In this document: positions 1-9,500 of the stretch, piece by piece
Position numbering within the stretch: the stretch's first letter is position 1
Layout: each line of letters opens with the position of its first letter
Assembly: GCF_003044565.1 (NCBI RefSeq)
Contig: NZ_POXG01000004.1
Coordinates: 124,001 to 188,000, forward strand
DNA: 64,000 bases
Origin: Neisseria sicca
GTDB taxonomy: Bacteria; Pseudomonadota; Gammaproteobacteria; Burkholderiales; Neisseriaceae
Reading direction: 5' to 3'
Translations under genes and position numbers: made by a program
Notes under the pieces: generated by a model
Databases searched by the model: none
Seen by the model: the letters and a program-made list of their open reading frames with translations, nothing else
Told to the model about the DNA's origin: nothing

Positions 1-306
1 ATGCCCGCCATGTCCGCGTGGTACAAAGCGCAGAAAAAAGGCAGCGTCGATATGGTCGGCATCGCGTTGGATACTTCCGACAACATCGGCAAATTCCTGA
101 AACAAACCCCCGTCAGCTATCATGTTTGGCGTTATACCGGCGCGGACAGCCGCAATTTCATGAAGTCTTACGGCAACAACGTCGGCGTATTGCCGTTCAC
201 CGTCGTCGAAGCCCCGAAATGCGGCTACAAACAAACCATCACCGGCGAAGTCAACGAAAAAAGCCTGACCGCCGCCGTCAATGCGGCTAAAGAAAAATGT
301 AAATAA
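1..306 (+). CDS. Thioredoxin-fold (TlpA/DsbE-like) protein, 5' truncated by window edge
   Basis: Only the C-terminal 101 residues lie in the window; the true start is upstream. The visible part begins MPAMSAWYKAQ, which resembles the helix that follows the CxxC motif in TlpA-family thiol-disulfide oxidoreductases (WCxxCRxEMP). It then has the family's VGIALD strand and the cis-proline loop (VLPFTVVEAP). The CxxC itself is outside the window, so catalytic competence cannot be judged. Family members act in the periplasm on disulfides or cytochrome c maturation; which of these applies cannot be told. It converges with prfB across a shared DUS hairpin. Confidence 0.7.
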   Translation: MPAMSAWYKAQKKGSVDMVGIALDTSDNIGKFLKQTPVSYHVWRYTGADSRNFMKSYGNNVGVLPFTVVEAPKCGYKQTITGEVNEKSLTAAVNAAKEKCK

Positions 307-332
307 TTCGGACTGAGGCTGAACTTAGAAAA

Positions 333-384
333 TCAAAAGGTCGTCTGAAAACCAGAAATCTCTGGTTTTCAGACGACCTTTTGA
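333..384. terminator. DUS inverted-repeat hairpin, bidirectional terminator
   Basis: Two uptake sequences in opposite orientation form a near-perfect stem whose arms start TCAAAAGGTCGTCTGAAAAC. The loop is short and both sides carry A/T runs. It lies between the convergent thioredoxin-like gene and prfB and can terminate both. Confidence 0.8.
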
Positions 385-395
385 TATTTTGAGGT

Positions 396-1499
396 TTACA
401 CGCCCTGTTTCAGGCTGGCTTCGATGAATCCGTCCAAATCGCCGTCCAATACGGCTTTAGTGTTGCCGACTTCGTAGCCTGTGCGCAAGTCTTTGATGCG
501 TGAGGAGTCCAAGACGTATGAACGGATTTGGCTGCCCCAACCTACATCGGATTTGCCTTCTTCCAACGCCTGTTTCTCTTCGTTGCGTTTGCGCATTTCC
601 AATTCATACAGTTTGGATTTCAACATTTCCATCGCAGCGGCTTTGTTGGCGTGTTGAGAACGGTCGTTTTGACACTGCACTACAATCCCCGTCGGCTCGT
701 GGGTAATACGCACGGCGGAGTCGGTTTTATTGATGTGCTGACCGCCCGCGCCCGATGCGCGGTAGGTGTCGATACGCAAATCGGCGGGGTTGATTTCGAT
801 TTCGATGGAATCGTCGATTTCGGGGTACACGAACACGGATGAGAACGACGTATGGCGTTTGTTGTTCGAGTCAAACGGCGAGTAGCGCACCAGTCGGTGA
901 ACGCCGGTTTCCGTGCGCAGCAAGCCGTAGGCGTATTCGCCTTCAACGCGGATGGTGGCGCGGTTGATGCCCGCAATTTCGCCGTCGTCTTCTTCAAGGA
1001 TTTCGATTTTGAAGCCTTTGCGCTCGGCGTAGCGGCTGTACATGCGGAACAGCATGCCCGCCCAGTCTTCCGCTTCCGTACCGCCCGCGCCTGCGGTGAT
1101 GTCAATAAAGCAGTTGTTCGGGTCGGCGGGCTGGTTGAACATCCGTTTGAACTCCAAATCCGCCATCTGTTTTTCCAGCCCCGCCACATCTTCTTGCACG
1201 GCGGCGAAACCTTCTTCGTCGTTTTCTTCGACGGTCATTTCAATCAGCATGCGGTTGTCTTCGATGCCCGTCGCGATGTTGTCGAGCGTCAACACGATGC
1301 CTTCAAGGATTTTGCGCTCTTTGCCGATTTCTTGGGCGCGTTTCGGGTCGTTCCACAGCTCAGGGTCTTCGGAAAGGCCGATGACTTCTTCCAATCGGTC
1401 TTTCTTGCCCTGATAGTCCATATAGACGCGGATGTCTTCGCTGCGCTTTTCCAAATCGTTCAGGGTGTTGTTGAGCTGGTTGATTACTTCGGCTTCCAT
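396..1499 (-). CDS. prfB: Peptide chain release factor 2 (RF2)
   Basis: RF2 recognises UGA and UAA stop codons and triggers peptidyl-tRNA hydrolysis on the ribosome. The 367-residue protein has the RF2 codon-recognition tripeptide SPF ([11 protein letters not shown]) and the catalytic GGQ ([15 protein letters not shown]), in the normal order and at full family length. It reads as one continuous frame: where many bacteria have the in-frame UGA and CTT-TGA-C shift site near codon 25, this gene has IRVYMDYQG. The autoregulatory programmed frameshift is therefore absent. Start ATG at 1499. Confidence 0.96.
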   Translation of the reverse strand: MEAEVINQLNNTLNDLEKRSEDIRVYMDYQGKKDRLEEVIGLSEDPELWNDPKRAQEIGKERKILEGIVLTLDNIATGIEDNRMLIEMTVEENDEEGFAAVQEDVAGLEKQMADLEFKRMFNQPADPNNCFIDITAGAGGTEAEDWAGMLFRMYSRYAERKGFKIEILEEDDGEIAGINRATIRVEGEYAYGLLRTETGVHRLVRYSPFDSNNKRHTSFSSVFVYPEIDDSIEIEINPADLRIDTYRASGAGGQHINKTDSAVRITHEPTGIVVQCQNDRSQHANKAAAMEMLKSKLYELEMRKRNEEKQALEEGKSDVGWGSQIRSYVLDSSRIKDLRTGYEVGNTKAVLDGDLDGFIEASLKQGV

Positions 1500-1566
1500 G
1501 ATTCTTCTGTGCTTTCAAAATTTTAGGGGCGTATTGTAAGGGATTTGCGGGCTTTTTTCTATGATA

Positions 1567-1610
1567 AAGGTCGTCTGAAAACCTGAATCTCAAGTTTTCA
1601 GACGACCTTA
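1567..1610. terminator. DUS inverted-repeat hairpin
   Basis: Inverted pair of AAGGTCGTCTGAAAAC with a short loop between the 3' end of the exported-protein gene (stop at 1679, minus strand) and the start of prfB. It probably terminates the upstream gene and insulates prfB. Confidence 0.7.
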
Positions 1611-1678
1611 TATATTGGCATCTTTAGGTTTGCACCCTCCGATAGCCATGTGGCGGATTCCTATCCGGTCTGACCGGA

Positions 1679-2347
1679 TTATTTATTCAGACGCTGCCAT
1701 TGTGCGGGGGTGTAGGTTCGGGTAGTGGTTTTCTCGTTGCCACGACGGTCGGTTCGGGTTTCAGTTACCACGACCTTGTCCTCGTCAGAGGTATCGACTG
1801 AACGGGAGTAGAACAACGTCAGAATATACTCGGGGCTGTAACGGTAGCGTTCTTCGATACGGGTGCAGCAGTCGACTTCATTCGTCACAATCAGGGCTTT
1901 TTGTTTGTTGTCGACGCGGAACATACCCATGTAATTCTTGGTCAATTCAGTCAGTGAATAATTGGAGCCAAAATAACCATACTCGCCTTGCTCGTAGATG
2001 TCGTATGTAGGAGAGTTTTTAGGGCCTTTATTGCCGGTTGCAACGGCAATATCCTTGCGTCCGTCAAAGGTGAAGTCTTTCATAATCAAAGGGCTTTTTG
2101 CTGCAGAGATTTTGCTGCCTTCGCCGCGTTCAAATATCAGGTCGTCACTCTTAAAAACATTTGTGGTTTCCTGCTTGGGGTGATACAAAAACACCGCACC
2201 TTTGCCGCCGCAATGATTGTCTTTGCAGCCCTCGACAGAAATATGCGCCTGCCAGCCGTCGGGCAAATCAGTCACACGGAAAAATTCTTTTGCCTGAGCG
2301 CCAGCAGCAGCGAAAAGAGCAAATAGCATGAGGTATTTTTTCATCAT
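1679..2347 (-). CDS. Exported protein of unknown function, XAC2610-like
   Basis: 222 residues with a signal peptide (MMKKYLMLFALFAAAGAQA, cut before KEF). The mature part has paired cysteines (VEGCKDNHC, EVDCCTR) and an MKDFTFDGRKDIAV segment that resembles the FG-GAP-like stretch of XAC2610-type secreted proteins. The C-terminus is charged and threonine-rich. No catalytic motif is visible. It is probably periplasmic. The family assignment is from memory of the motif and is tentative. It is monocistronic, with a DUS hairpin at its 3' end. Confidence 0.7.
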   Translation of the reverse strand: MMKKYLMLFALFAAAGAQAKEFFRVTDLPDGWQAHISVEGCKDNHCGGKGAVFLYHPKQETTNVFKSDDLIFERGEGSKISAAKSPLIMKDFTFDGRKDIAVATGNKGPKNSPTYDIYEQGEYGYFGSNYSLTELTKNYMGMFRVDNKQKALIVTNEVDCCTRIEERYRYSPEYILTLFYSRSVDTSDEDKVVVTETRTDRRGNEKTTTRTYTPAQWQRLNK

Positions 2348-2743
2348 AGTTCCTTTACGTTTAACCCCGACCGGGTAATCAAATCAAATTTATGCAGAAG
2401 AGTAACCCTCTTCATATCAGGCAGCAAGGGCAATTAAGCCAAACAGGTATTCTTTCATAATTTTCTTATCCTTGCTTTACAAAATGACAAAAGGTCGTCT
2501 GAAAGCAGGAAAGGTGTGCGGATAGGCGGGAAAGCGTTGTGTGTATGGTTTAACCGATTGGGGCGCGGCATACAAGGAAGCATTGTATAAGGAAGGGCGT
2601 CAAGGTCGTCTGAAAATGAGTTTCAGACGACCTTTGGTTTGGTTGGAAAGGGAGTGGTTTAGAAAGGCTGCACGTAGATTCCAAGTTTGCATGATTTGCT
2701 GGTGTGCGAACGTGCGGCGTTGCCCAATTCGGCAGCCTGCACA
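2348..2743. other. Intergenic region with DUS elements
   Basis: About 400 bases between two minus-strand genes. It holds the upstream region of the exported-protein gene, a single DUS near 2490 and a DUS hairpin at 2602-2634. Short ORFs on both strands cross the hairpin and look spurious. No other signal was seen. Confidence 0.6.
2602..2634. terminator. DUS inverted-repeat hairpin
   Basis: AAGGTCGTCTGAAA followed after a few bases by its inverse, ending CCTTTGGTTT. It lies about 110 bases beyond the stop codon of the minus-strand SWIM gene and is the likely terminator of that gene. Confidence 0.6.
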
Positions 2744-4249
2744 TTAAAACCCCGCCCGATCCAATTCCTCCAACAGAGCAGGCCGGCGTGGTTTCTCGCT
2801 ATATCGTTCCCTGATTTCGTCGGCAAAGTCTTCCATTGCCTGCCGTTGTGCGGAATATTGGCGGCGGAGGATCTTTAATTGGTTGAAGAGCTGGCGGTAT
2901 TGCTTACGGTTGCTTGCCTTATTGATTTCAGCCGCAAAGATTTTCAGGTAGCAAGCTACGATTCGGTCGTGATACGGCTCGGGGAAAGACGGGGCAAAAC
3001 GTTCCATCATGTACAACGAAAGGTGTTGCTGCAATAGGGCGAGCAGTAGATCGAATTCCTGTTCATGCTCCAATATTTCGGCTTGCAGCGAATATTGGCC
3101 CGACAAGCGCGCAAGCAGGCGGTTGAATTCATGCGGCCATTCGGCGGCGGGAAACGTGGCTTTCCACGCCTCGTAATGCGGCAATGAAAGGCTGGTGGAA
3201 AACGCCAAATCCGCTGCGATTTCGCGTACATTTTTACCGGTTTCCTTCAATACATCAAACAGTTGCAGCTTCCATTTGTGCGCTGTGCCGGGGGTTCCCT
3301 CAGCTTTGGTAATCTTGATTCCTTCACGCAAGAGGCGTTCTGCTTCCGCCCAATCTTGCTGCCCGACAGCTTGTTCTACCGCAATTTGTCTGAATTGCGG
3401 CAGGTGCAGATGTCGTCTGAAATAATCCTGCGCGGCAGCAGTATCGCCTTTCGCCTGCAAAACCTGCCAACCCTCGAATGCCCAAAATTCATGTTCCCAA
3501 CCCGACTTGATAACAGCCAAACGTTTAGCCACATAATCTTGCCACGCCTGCCATTCGCCGCGCAGCCGCCAGATTCGGGCGCGGATTTGGTAGATTTTAT
3601 TGCCTGCCTCCGAGAAATCAAAATAGCGGCTGTCGTCCAAACATTTGTCCAAAAAATTAATCAAACGCTTCGGGACATTTTCCATGACCGCCTCTTCCAG
3701 CAGGTCGATTGCCATATACATAGCATCGCCCAACATACCGTCCGAATCGTCCGCCTTTTCAAAAGCATCCTGCAAACGCGGTATCAACAAAGGCAAAGCC
3801 TGCTGCAACGCCGCCGTCCCTTCCTGCGCCACATCTTCCAACCAGTTTTGCAGCCTGAAGCCCAAATCAGCGGCTTCGTAGTAATCATAATATCGGGTTC
3901 GGGAAAAGATACTAGAGAGCTGCTGCCGATACGGATTGCCGCCCTGTTTAGGCTGCTGCGCGTCAGATTCGTCAGGCTGCCCGTCCGGCGTTTGAGCGCG
4001 CACCGCATACCACAACGCCGCCATATGCTTGCACGCCCAGCCATAAGGACAATCGCAGCCCCCGTCCTTAATGTACAAATCACTATCCAGCTTCAGCCAT
4101 ACCGAATAGTTTTCCGAACCGCACACCTCTGCCCGATAACGCCCGGCGGAAGTTTTTTGGACATCGTGAACCTTGCCCTGCTGAAAATACAGCAGTCCGC
4201 GTTCGGCGATGTGGGGCGGAAATAGGCGGGGTAGGTAGATACCGGACAT
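2744..4249 (-). CDS. SWIM zinc finger domain protein
   Basis: 501 residues. The SWIM signature (CxC...CxH) is plain near residue 80: GGCDCPYGWACKHMAALWY. SWIM domains bind zinc and mediate DNA or protein contacts. The rest is a long helical region rich in W, Q, A and E, resembling TPR-like solenoids (for example QDWAEAERLLREGIKI). No helicase or nuclease motif accompanies it. SWIM proteins of this layout are common in bacteria without an assigned role. Start ATG at 4249 (MSGIYLPRLF). Monocistronic. Confidence 0.8.
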   Translation of the reverse strand: MSGIYLPRLFPPHIAERGLLYFQQGKVHDVQKTSAGRYRAEVCGSENYSVWLKLDSDLYIKDGGCDCPYGWACKHMAALWYAVRAQTPDGQPDESDAQQPKQGGNPYRQQLSSIFSRTRYYDYYEAADLGFRLQNWLEDVAQEGTAALQQALPLLIPRLQDAFEKADDSDGMLGDAMYMAIDLLEEAVMENVPKRLINFLDKCLDDSRYFDFSEAGNKIYQIRARIWRLRGEWQAWQDYVAKRLAVIKSGWEHEFWAFEGWQVLQAKGDTAAAQDYFRRHLHLPQFRQIAVEQAVGQQDWAEAERLLREGIKITKAEGTPGTAHKWKLQLFDVLKETGKNVREIAADLAFSTSLSLPHYEAWKATFPAAEWPHEFNRLLARLSGQYSLQAEILEHEQEFDLLLALLQQHLSLYMMERFAPSFPEPYHDRIVACYLKIFAAEINKASNRKQYRQLFNQLKILRRQYSAQRQAMEDFADEIRERYSEKPRRPALLEELDRAGF

Positions 4250-4348
4250 GGTTTGCTTCCAAGAAGTTGTTGAAACATGGGGAGTTTACTGGTTCGGGCG
4301 ATGTTTGGGGAGATGGTGGCGGGAATCTTTGCTTTGCGAAGTGGAAAA

Positions 4349-4378
4349 AGGTCGTCTGAAAATGGGTTTCAGACGATC
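4349..4378. terminator. Imperfect DUS inverted repeat
   Basis: AAGGTCGTCTGAAA, then TTTCAGACGATCT; the second arm has one changed base. It marks the left border of the AT-rich sce7726/sce7725 island. The 250 bases between here and 4635 are very AT-rich and hold no gene, presumably only the promoter of the pair. Confidence 0.5.
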
Positions 4379-4634
4379 TGTGGGGGATTAGTGTGATTCA
4401 CAGGTAATTTAGGATAAACTATGGGGTACTTTGGTGTTTAGACAGTATGTGGCATAATATAAGTGCATATAGTTCTTTTTTAAAATGAATGTAACTCACG
4501 CTATACTGATAACCTATATTTTGTTATAATAACCCTATTGATTATCTAATTGCTCGCTTAGCAGATATTAATTAAAATATATTAAATTCGGTGAATAACA
4601 CAATAATCAAGCTATTTTAACTCTTAGAATAATC

Positions 4635-5498
4635 ATGAAACAAAACAATAATTTAACATTTTTAATTAGCCAGGTTTTTCGAAAATCTGTTTTTGAAGAT
4701 ATAGTATTCAAATCTAACCATTCAATTTGGGAAAAGCTGCTAAATAATTCTGAAATTAGAGTTGAGCTGAATGGATTAAATTTATCACAAGCTTTTGATT
4801 TATTGTATAGAATAATAGAAAAAAGTTATAGAAATGAATATGTTTTTAAAAATAATATTGCTCATAAATTAGTAAAGAGCCGTCATAAGTTATCCAATGT
4901 AACTTATATTAATGAGTTTCATGTGTTAAATTCAATATGTGATATTGCTATATTTAATGGTACATCAACTGCTTATGAAATAAAAACAGAATTAGATAAT
5001 TTTGATAGAATTGAAAGTCAACTATCTGATTATAGAAAAATTTTTGAGAAAATATATATTGTAACTGTTGAGTCAAAAATTAATTTTCTTCAGAATAGAA
5101 TACCTTCAGAAATTGGTATTCTTGAATTAACATCAAGAAATAGCCTTTGTACTATTAGAGAAGCAAATTCCAATTTTGAAGAGTTATCTTATACAGCAAT
5201 GCTATCTAGTTTAAGATACTCAGAAATGTTAAGAATGATGAAGGACTTATTTGATTATGAACCATCAAAATCTCCTAAACAAATAAAACAAGATTGTATA
5301 AGTTTATTTGAATCAATGTCTATAATAGATGCTCATCATCATTTTGTTAAAGTACTCCGTCAAAGGTCTTTAAATCAACAAGAAAAAGAATTCGTTAGGA
5401 GTTTGCCTTATTCATTGTTAGCATTAATTTTAAATATGCGACCCAGTAATAATAAAATGGGAAAAATTCTCTACAATCTGAATAATATAATTATTTAG
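4635..5498 (+). CDS. sce7726 family protein, putative PD-(D/E)XK-like nuclease
   Basis: 287 residues, strongly AT-rich relative to the flanking genes. The middle part reads CDIAIFNGTSTAYEIKTELD, a D...ExK arrangement typical of the PD-(D/E)XK nuclease core, and this is the sce7726 family hallmark as I recall it. The surroundings (RNEYVFKNNIAHKLV before it, YRKIFEKIYIVT after it) also fit. It is followed after 48 bases by a sce7725-family gene, the usual partner. No function is established for the pair that I know of; the nuclease-like core and patchy, AT-rich occurrence suggest defence against foreign DNA (inference). No hydrophobic segments. Confidence 0.7.
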   Translation: MKQNNNLTFLISQVFRKSVFEDIVFKSNHSIWEKLLNNSEIRVELNGLNLSQAFDLLYRIIEKSYRNEYVFKNNIAHKLVKSRHKLSNVTYINEFHVLNSICDIAIFNGTSTAYEIKTELDNFDRIESQLSDYRKIFEKIYIVTVESKINFLQNRIPSEIGILELTSRNSLCTIREANSNFEELSYTAMLSSLRYSEMLRMMKDLFDYEPSKSPKQIKQDCISLFESMSIIDAHHHFVKVLRQRSLNQQEKEFVRSLPYSLLALILNMRPSNNKMGKILYNLNNIII

Positions 5499-5546
5499 AT
5501 TGAATGTTTGTTTGTTGTAATCTTAACTGAAAAGAAAGGGAAGTAG

Positions 5547-6500
5547 ATGTATTACTGTTACTTGCGAGCTAAGCGTAATGAATTATTGGCAATCCGAGAT
5601 TCTGCTAGAAAAATTCAAAACTCACAGATTTCTATAATTTTAGAACCTGTCAGACTGAATATTACAGAATTATTGACGTGTGTTAACGAGATTATTAATG
5701 ATGATTACGGGGGGAATTTAATTTATGTTCTGAATCCAACAATTGGAGATTTGGCTAATAATAATCAATTGATTATTCAGCAAGCTTCTCGATTGGTAGA
5801 AGAACAACCATCCATAACATTTGGAATAATAATAACAAATGGGACAGATATTACAGAAATTGAATATTGGAGAAATATATTTCCAAATTCTCGTTTTGCT
5901 TTAATTCATAATGGTGAATTAAATATAAATGACGCAAGTGTCATTAATGGTATGCCCCATATTATTGAAAATATTTTTTACAGTAATAGAGTTAGCTCTT
6001 TATATGTAAATCAATTTATTCAAAATAAAGTTATTTTGGAGGATTGTTTTAATAGATTAAATAGAAATTCCGACTATCAGCATAATATCATTGAATTTTT
6101 CTCTGATCGCCATTTGAATTTTACTCAGCACGGTCTGCGAGGGTTTGCAAATTTTAGCACTATTGGTGATTATTATGCTGATGGAGGGGCGCAGCCTTAT
6201 ACTACAGCTTTTCATTTGACTTTCCCTGACCAACAAGGGGTAATTTGGATTCAACATTGTTTGTCAGATCCTCGTGAATATAGAGAAGAAACTTCAATCC
6301 AAAAAGAAGAATTATTGGAGGATATTTATACAACTATTATGAATAGGCAAGATATACTCCGATGGTCTACAGCCTGCCAAGAATTAGTTCGGTATTACGA
6401 ATCTGCTCATTATTCATTCTCATTAGGAACTTTAAAAAGATTGTCAATTCGACATCATTTTGAATTGATGGATTATTTAAAAACACAAGGTATTTACTAA
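5547..6500 (+). CDS. sce7725 family (beta-family-like) protein
   Basis: 317 residues beginning MYYCYLRAKRNELLAIRDSA, the characteristic opening of sce7725 proteins. The SD AAAGGGAAG lies 6 to 14 bases upstream of the ATG. The C-terminal third has conserved-looking aromatic and acidic patches (YYADGGAQPYTTAFHLTF, VIWIQHCLSDPREY). It is always found next to sce7726 in my knowledge, so the two probably act together; the biochemical role is unknown. It shares the low GC content of its partner, unlike hrpA downstream. Ends just before a DUS-like hairpin. Confidence 0.7.
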   Translation: MYYCYLRAKRNELLAIRDSARKIQNSQISIILEPVRLNITELLTCVNEIINDDYGGNLIYVLNPTIGDLANNNQLIIQQASRLVEEQPSITFGIIITNGTDITEIEYWRNIFPNSRFALIHNGELNINDASVINGMPHIIENIFYSNRVSSLYVNQFIQNKVILEDCFNRLNRNSDYQHNIIEFFSDRHLNFTQHGLRGFANFSTIGDYYADGGAQPYTTAFHLTFPDQQGVIWIQHCLSDPREYREETSIQKEELLEDIYTTIMNRQDILRWSTACQELVRYYESAHYSFSLGTLKRLSIRHHFELMDYLKTQGIY

Positions 6501-6506
6501 AATCTC

Positions 6507-6536
6507 AAGGTCGTTTGAAAATTTTCAAACGACCTT
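6507..6536. terminator. Hairpin built from a degenerate DUS pair
   Basis: AAGGTCGTTTGAAAA and its exact inverse with almost no loop, followed by TTTTAT. Both arms carry the same C-to-T change within the conserved CTG of the DUS, so the stem stays perfect. It separates sce7725 from the convergent hrpA 3' end and can terminate both. Confidence 0.75.
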
Positions 6537-6539
6537 TTA

Positions 6540-9500
6540 TTATATATTGCTCAATTTATCCCACTCTTTCAACAACCTCTTCACCGACACCGGATACGGT
6601 GTCTTCAATTCCTGTGCAAACAGCGACACTCTCAATTCTTCAATCATCCATTTAAACGCGGCGAGGTCGTCTGAAACGGGTTGTCCTTGTTTCACCAAGC
6701 TATCGGTTTTTTCCTGCCACATTTGTTCCAGTTCTTGAATATCGGCTTCGCGGGCTGCGTCGCGGGCGGGGTTGCCGCTGTATTTTTCGAGGCGCAGGAT
6801 CATGGCTTTGAGGTAAATGGGGAGGCGCGGCCATTGTGCCCACGGGGTGCGGGTGGCGAAGCCGGCGGCGAGTAGGGTTTGCAGGCGTTGGCGCATGAGG
6901 TGGGTGAGCGGGTGTTTGCCGAGTTTGCTGTTGAGTTCGGCGTAGGCGGCGGCGGTTTCCTGCAAGTAGCGGCTGAGGGCTTCTTTGACGGCGGGCAGGC
7001 GGCTGCGGGCGCGTTTGATTTGTTCTTTGAAGGCTTTTTCGTTGCGCGGCAGCTCGTCTTCGCCGATAAAGGCGCGGTCGCAGACGGCTTGGGTGAGGTC
7101 GTCGCGCAGGGTGTCGGCGTTGATGTGTTTGAGCAGCATGGCGGCTTGGGTGAAGCCTTGGATGCCTTTGTTCAGGTCTTTAACTTGTTCTTTTAGTTGT
7201 AGTTTCATGAGTTCGATCACGCCTAATCTGTGGGCTTGTTCGGCGGCGGCGGACGTGTCGAACAGGCGGAGGGCGATGCGGCCGTCTTTTTCTTTTTGCA
7301 GGCCGAGGTAGCCGGTGAGCTGTTGTTTGCCGCGGGCGAATTTGATGGATTCGGGCAGGGTGCCGATGTCCCATGCGGTAACGTTGTCGCGCTCGAATTC
7401 TTGGGTGTTGTCGCGGAAGGTGGTGGCGGCGGCTTTGCCAAGTTGTTGTTGGATTTGGATTAAATCGCGACCCATGGCTAATTCTTGTCCGCCGTCGTCG
7501 ATGATGCGGAGGTTGAAATAGCAGTGTTCGGGTAGCCTGAACGCGGCCCATTCGTCTTGGTTGATTTGCTCGAGTATGCGGATGTCGCCTGCGGTTTTGG
7601 CGATGGCTTGGGCGAGCTGGGGCAGGATGGGGGCGTTGCGGTCGGGGTTTTGGCTTAAAAATTGGGTGATGAATTCGGGCACGGGCACGCAGATTCGGCG
7701 GATTTGTTTGGGCAGTGCTTTGATTTGTAGCTGGATTTTTTCGCGTATCATGCCGGGCACGAGCCATTCGAGGGCGGCGGGGCTGATGCGGTTGAGCACG
7801 GTGAGCGGCAGGGTGAGGGTAACGCCGTCAAGCGGGTGGTGCGGCTCGAAGCGGTAGCTGAGTTTGAATTTGCCGTCTGCGGTTTGCCAGTGTTTGGGGA
7901 ATTGTTCTTCGGTGATGTGCGCGGCGGCGTGCTGCATGAGATCGTCGCGGCTGAGGAACAGCAGGCGCGGGTTGTCGCGCTCGGCGGTTTTGAGCCAGGC
8001 TTGGAAGGTGCGGATGTCGGCGAGGGGGAGGGGTTTCAGACGGTTTTTTTGGGGTGCAGTTTGCTGGGCGGCGTAGGTTGGGTTGTCAAACCCAACGGTT
8101 TTCGCGGTTGCGGCGGGTGTTGGGTTTTCAACCCAACCTACGGTGTTGCTGTGATTTTCATTTTGGCGAGATACATTATGCTCGTTTTGGCGAAACTCGC
8201 TGCGTTCTTTTTCAGACGACCTTTCGGCTTTGTCGGCGGCGTAGGTTGGGTTGTCAGACCCAACAAGTTTCGCGGTTGCGGCGGGTGTTGGGTTTTCAAC
8301 CCAACCTACGGTGTTGCCGTGATTTTCATTTTGGCGAGACCCATTATGCTCGTTTTGGGGAAACTCGCTGCGTTCATTTTCAGACGACCTTTCGGCTTTG
8401 TCGGCGGCGTAGGTTGGGTTGTCAAACCCAACGGTTTTCGCGGTTGCGGCAGGTGTTGGGTTTTCAACCCAACCTACGGTGTTGCTGTGATTTTCATTTT
8501 GGCGAGACGCGTTACGCTCGTTTTGGCGAAACTCGTTGCGCTCATTTTCAGACGACCTCTCGGCTTCGTCAGATTCAATAATCCGTACGGAATCTTCACT
8601 TCCCCAAACGCTGCCTTGCGCGTCTTTCCACGCCATTTCGGGCAGACGTTCGTTATAAAACGCGAACAGGGCTTCATCATCTACCAGCACATCTTGCTTG
8701 CGCGATTTGTGTTCCAACTCACTAATTTCCTTAATCAGCTTTTTGTTGTGGACAAAAAAGTCCGCTTTCAAATCGCATTCCTGCGCCACCAGCGCGCTGC
8801 GGATAAAGATTTCGCGCGCTTCTTCGGGAGCGATTCTGCCGTAGGACACGGGGCGGCGCGGCAAGACGGTCAGGCCGTAGAGCGTTACCCGTTCGCTGGC
8901 GATGACTTCGCCGCGTTTTTGTTCCCAGTGCGGCTCGAAATAGTGGTAGCGGACGAGGTGCGGGGCTTCCTGCTCAATCCATTCGGGCTGGATGGCAGCT
9001 AAATCGCGAGCATAAAGTTTTGTCGTTTCAACCAGTTCTGCCGCCATCACCCATTTGGGTTTGGCTTTGAACAGGGCGGAGGCGGGGAAAAGGTGGAAGC
9101 GGCTGCCGCGCGCGCCGGTGTAGTCGTTGCCGTCGGGCGATTTCATGCCGACGTTAGCGATGAGACCGGTGAGCAGGGCGCGGTGGATTTGTTCGTAGCC
9201 CGCTTCTTTGGCAGCACGGATTTGGGCGCGGTGTTGTTTTTTATCCAGTTGTTTTTGTTTGAGTTTGGCGGATAGGTCTTGGTCGCCTTGGTTTTCAGAC
9301 GACGTGAGCTGCTTGACTTCGGGAGGTCGTCTGAAAGCGGCTTCCTTGGTGGTCAAACCCATTTCAATCGCGGTTTGGGCAAGCTGGTGGTGCAGCTCGC
9401 GCCATTCGCGCATCCGCAGGTGCGACAGGAAATATTGGCGGCACCACTGCACCAGCTGCTTGTTGGACAAACCCTTGTCGCGCTCGCGCTGAAAGCTGTC

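Noticed and set aside
852..1526. Open frame of 224 codons
   Set aside because: Antisense to prfB and with shadow-frame composition.
2541..2747. Short open frames on both strands between 2541 and 2747
   Set aside because: Both run through a DUS hairpin and lack ribosome sites.
8073..8576. Regular repeats considered as a CRISPR array
   Set aside because: Units are 168 bp and alike over their whole length, without unique spacers, and lie in a reading frame.
7836..9002. Open frame of 388 codons with three repeated segments
   Set aside because: Antisense to the hrpA 3' part; the repeats are the 168-bp units read on the other strand.
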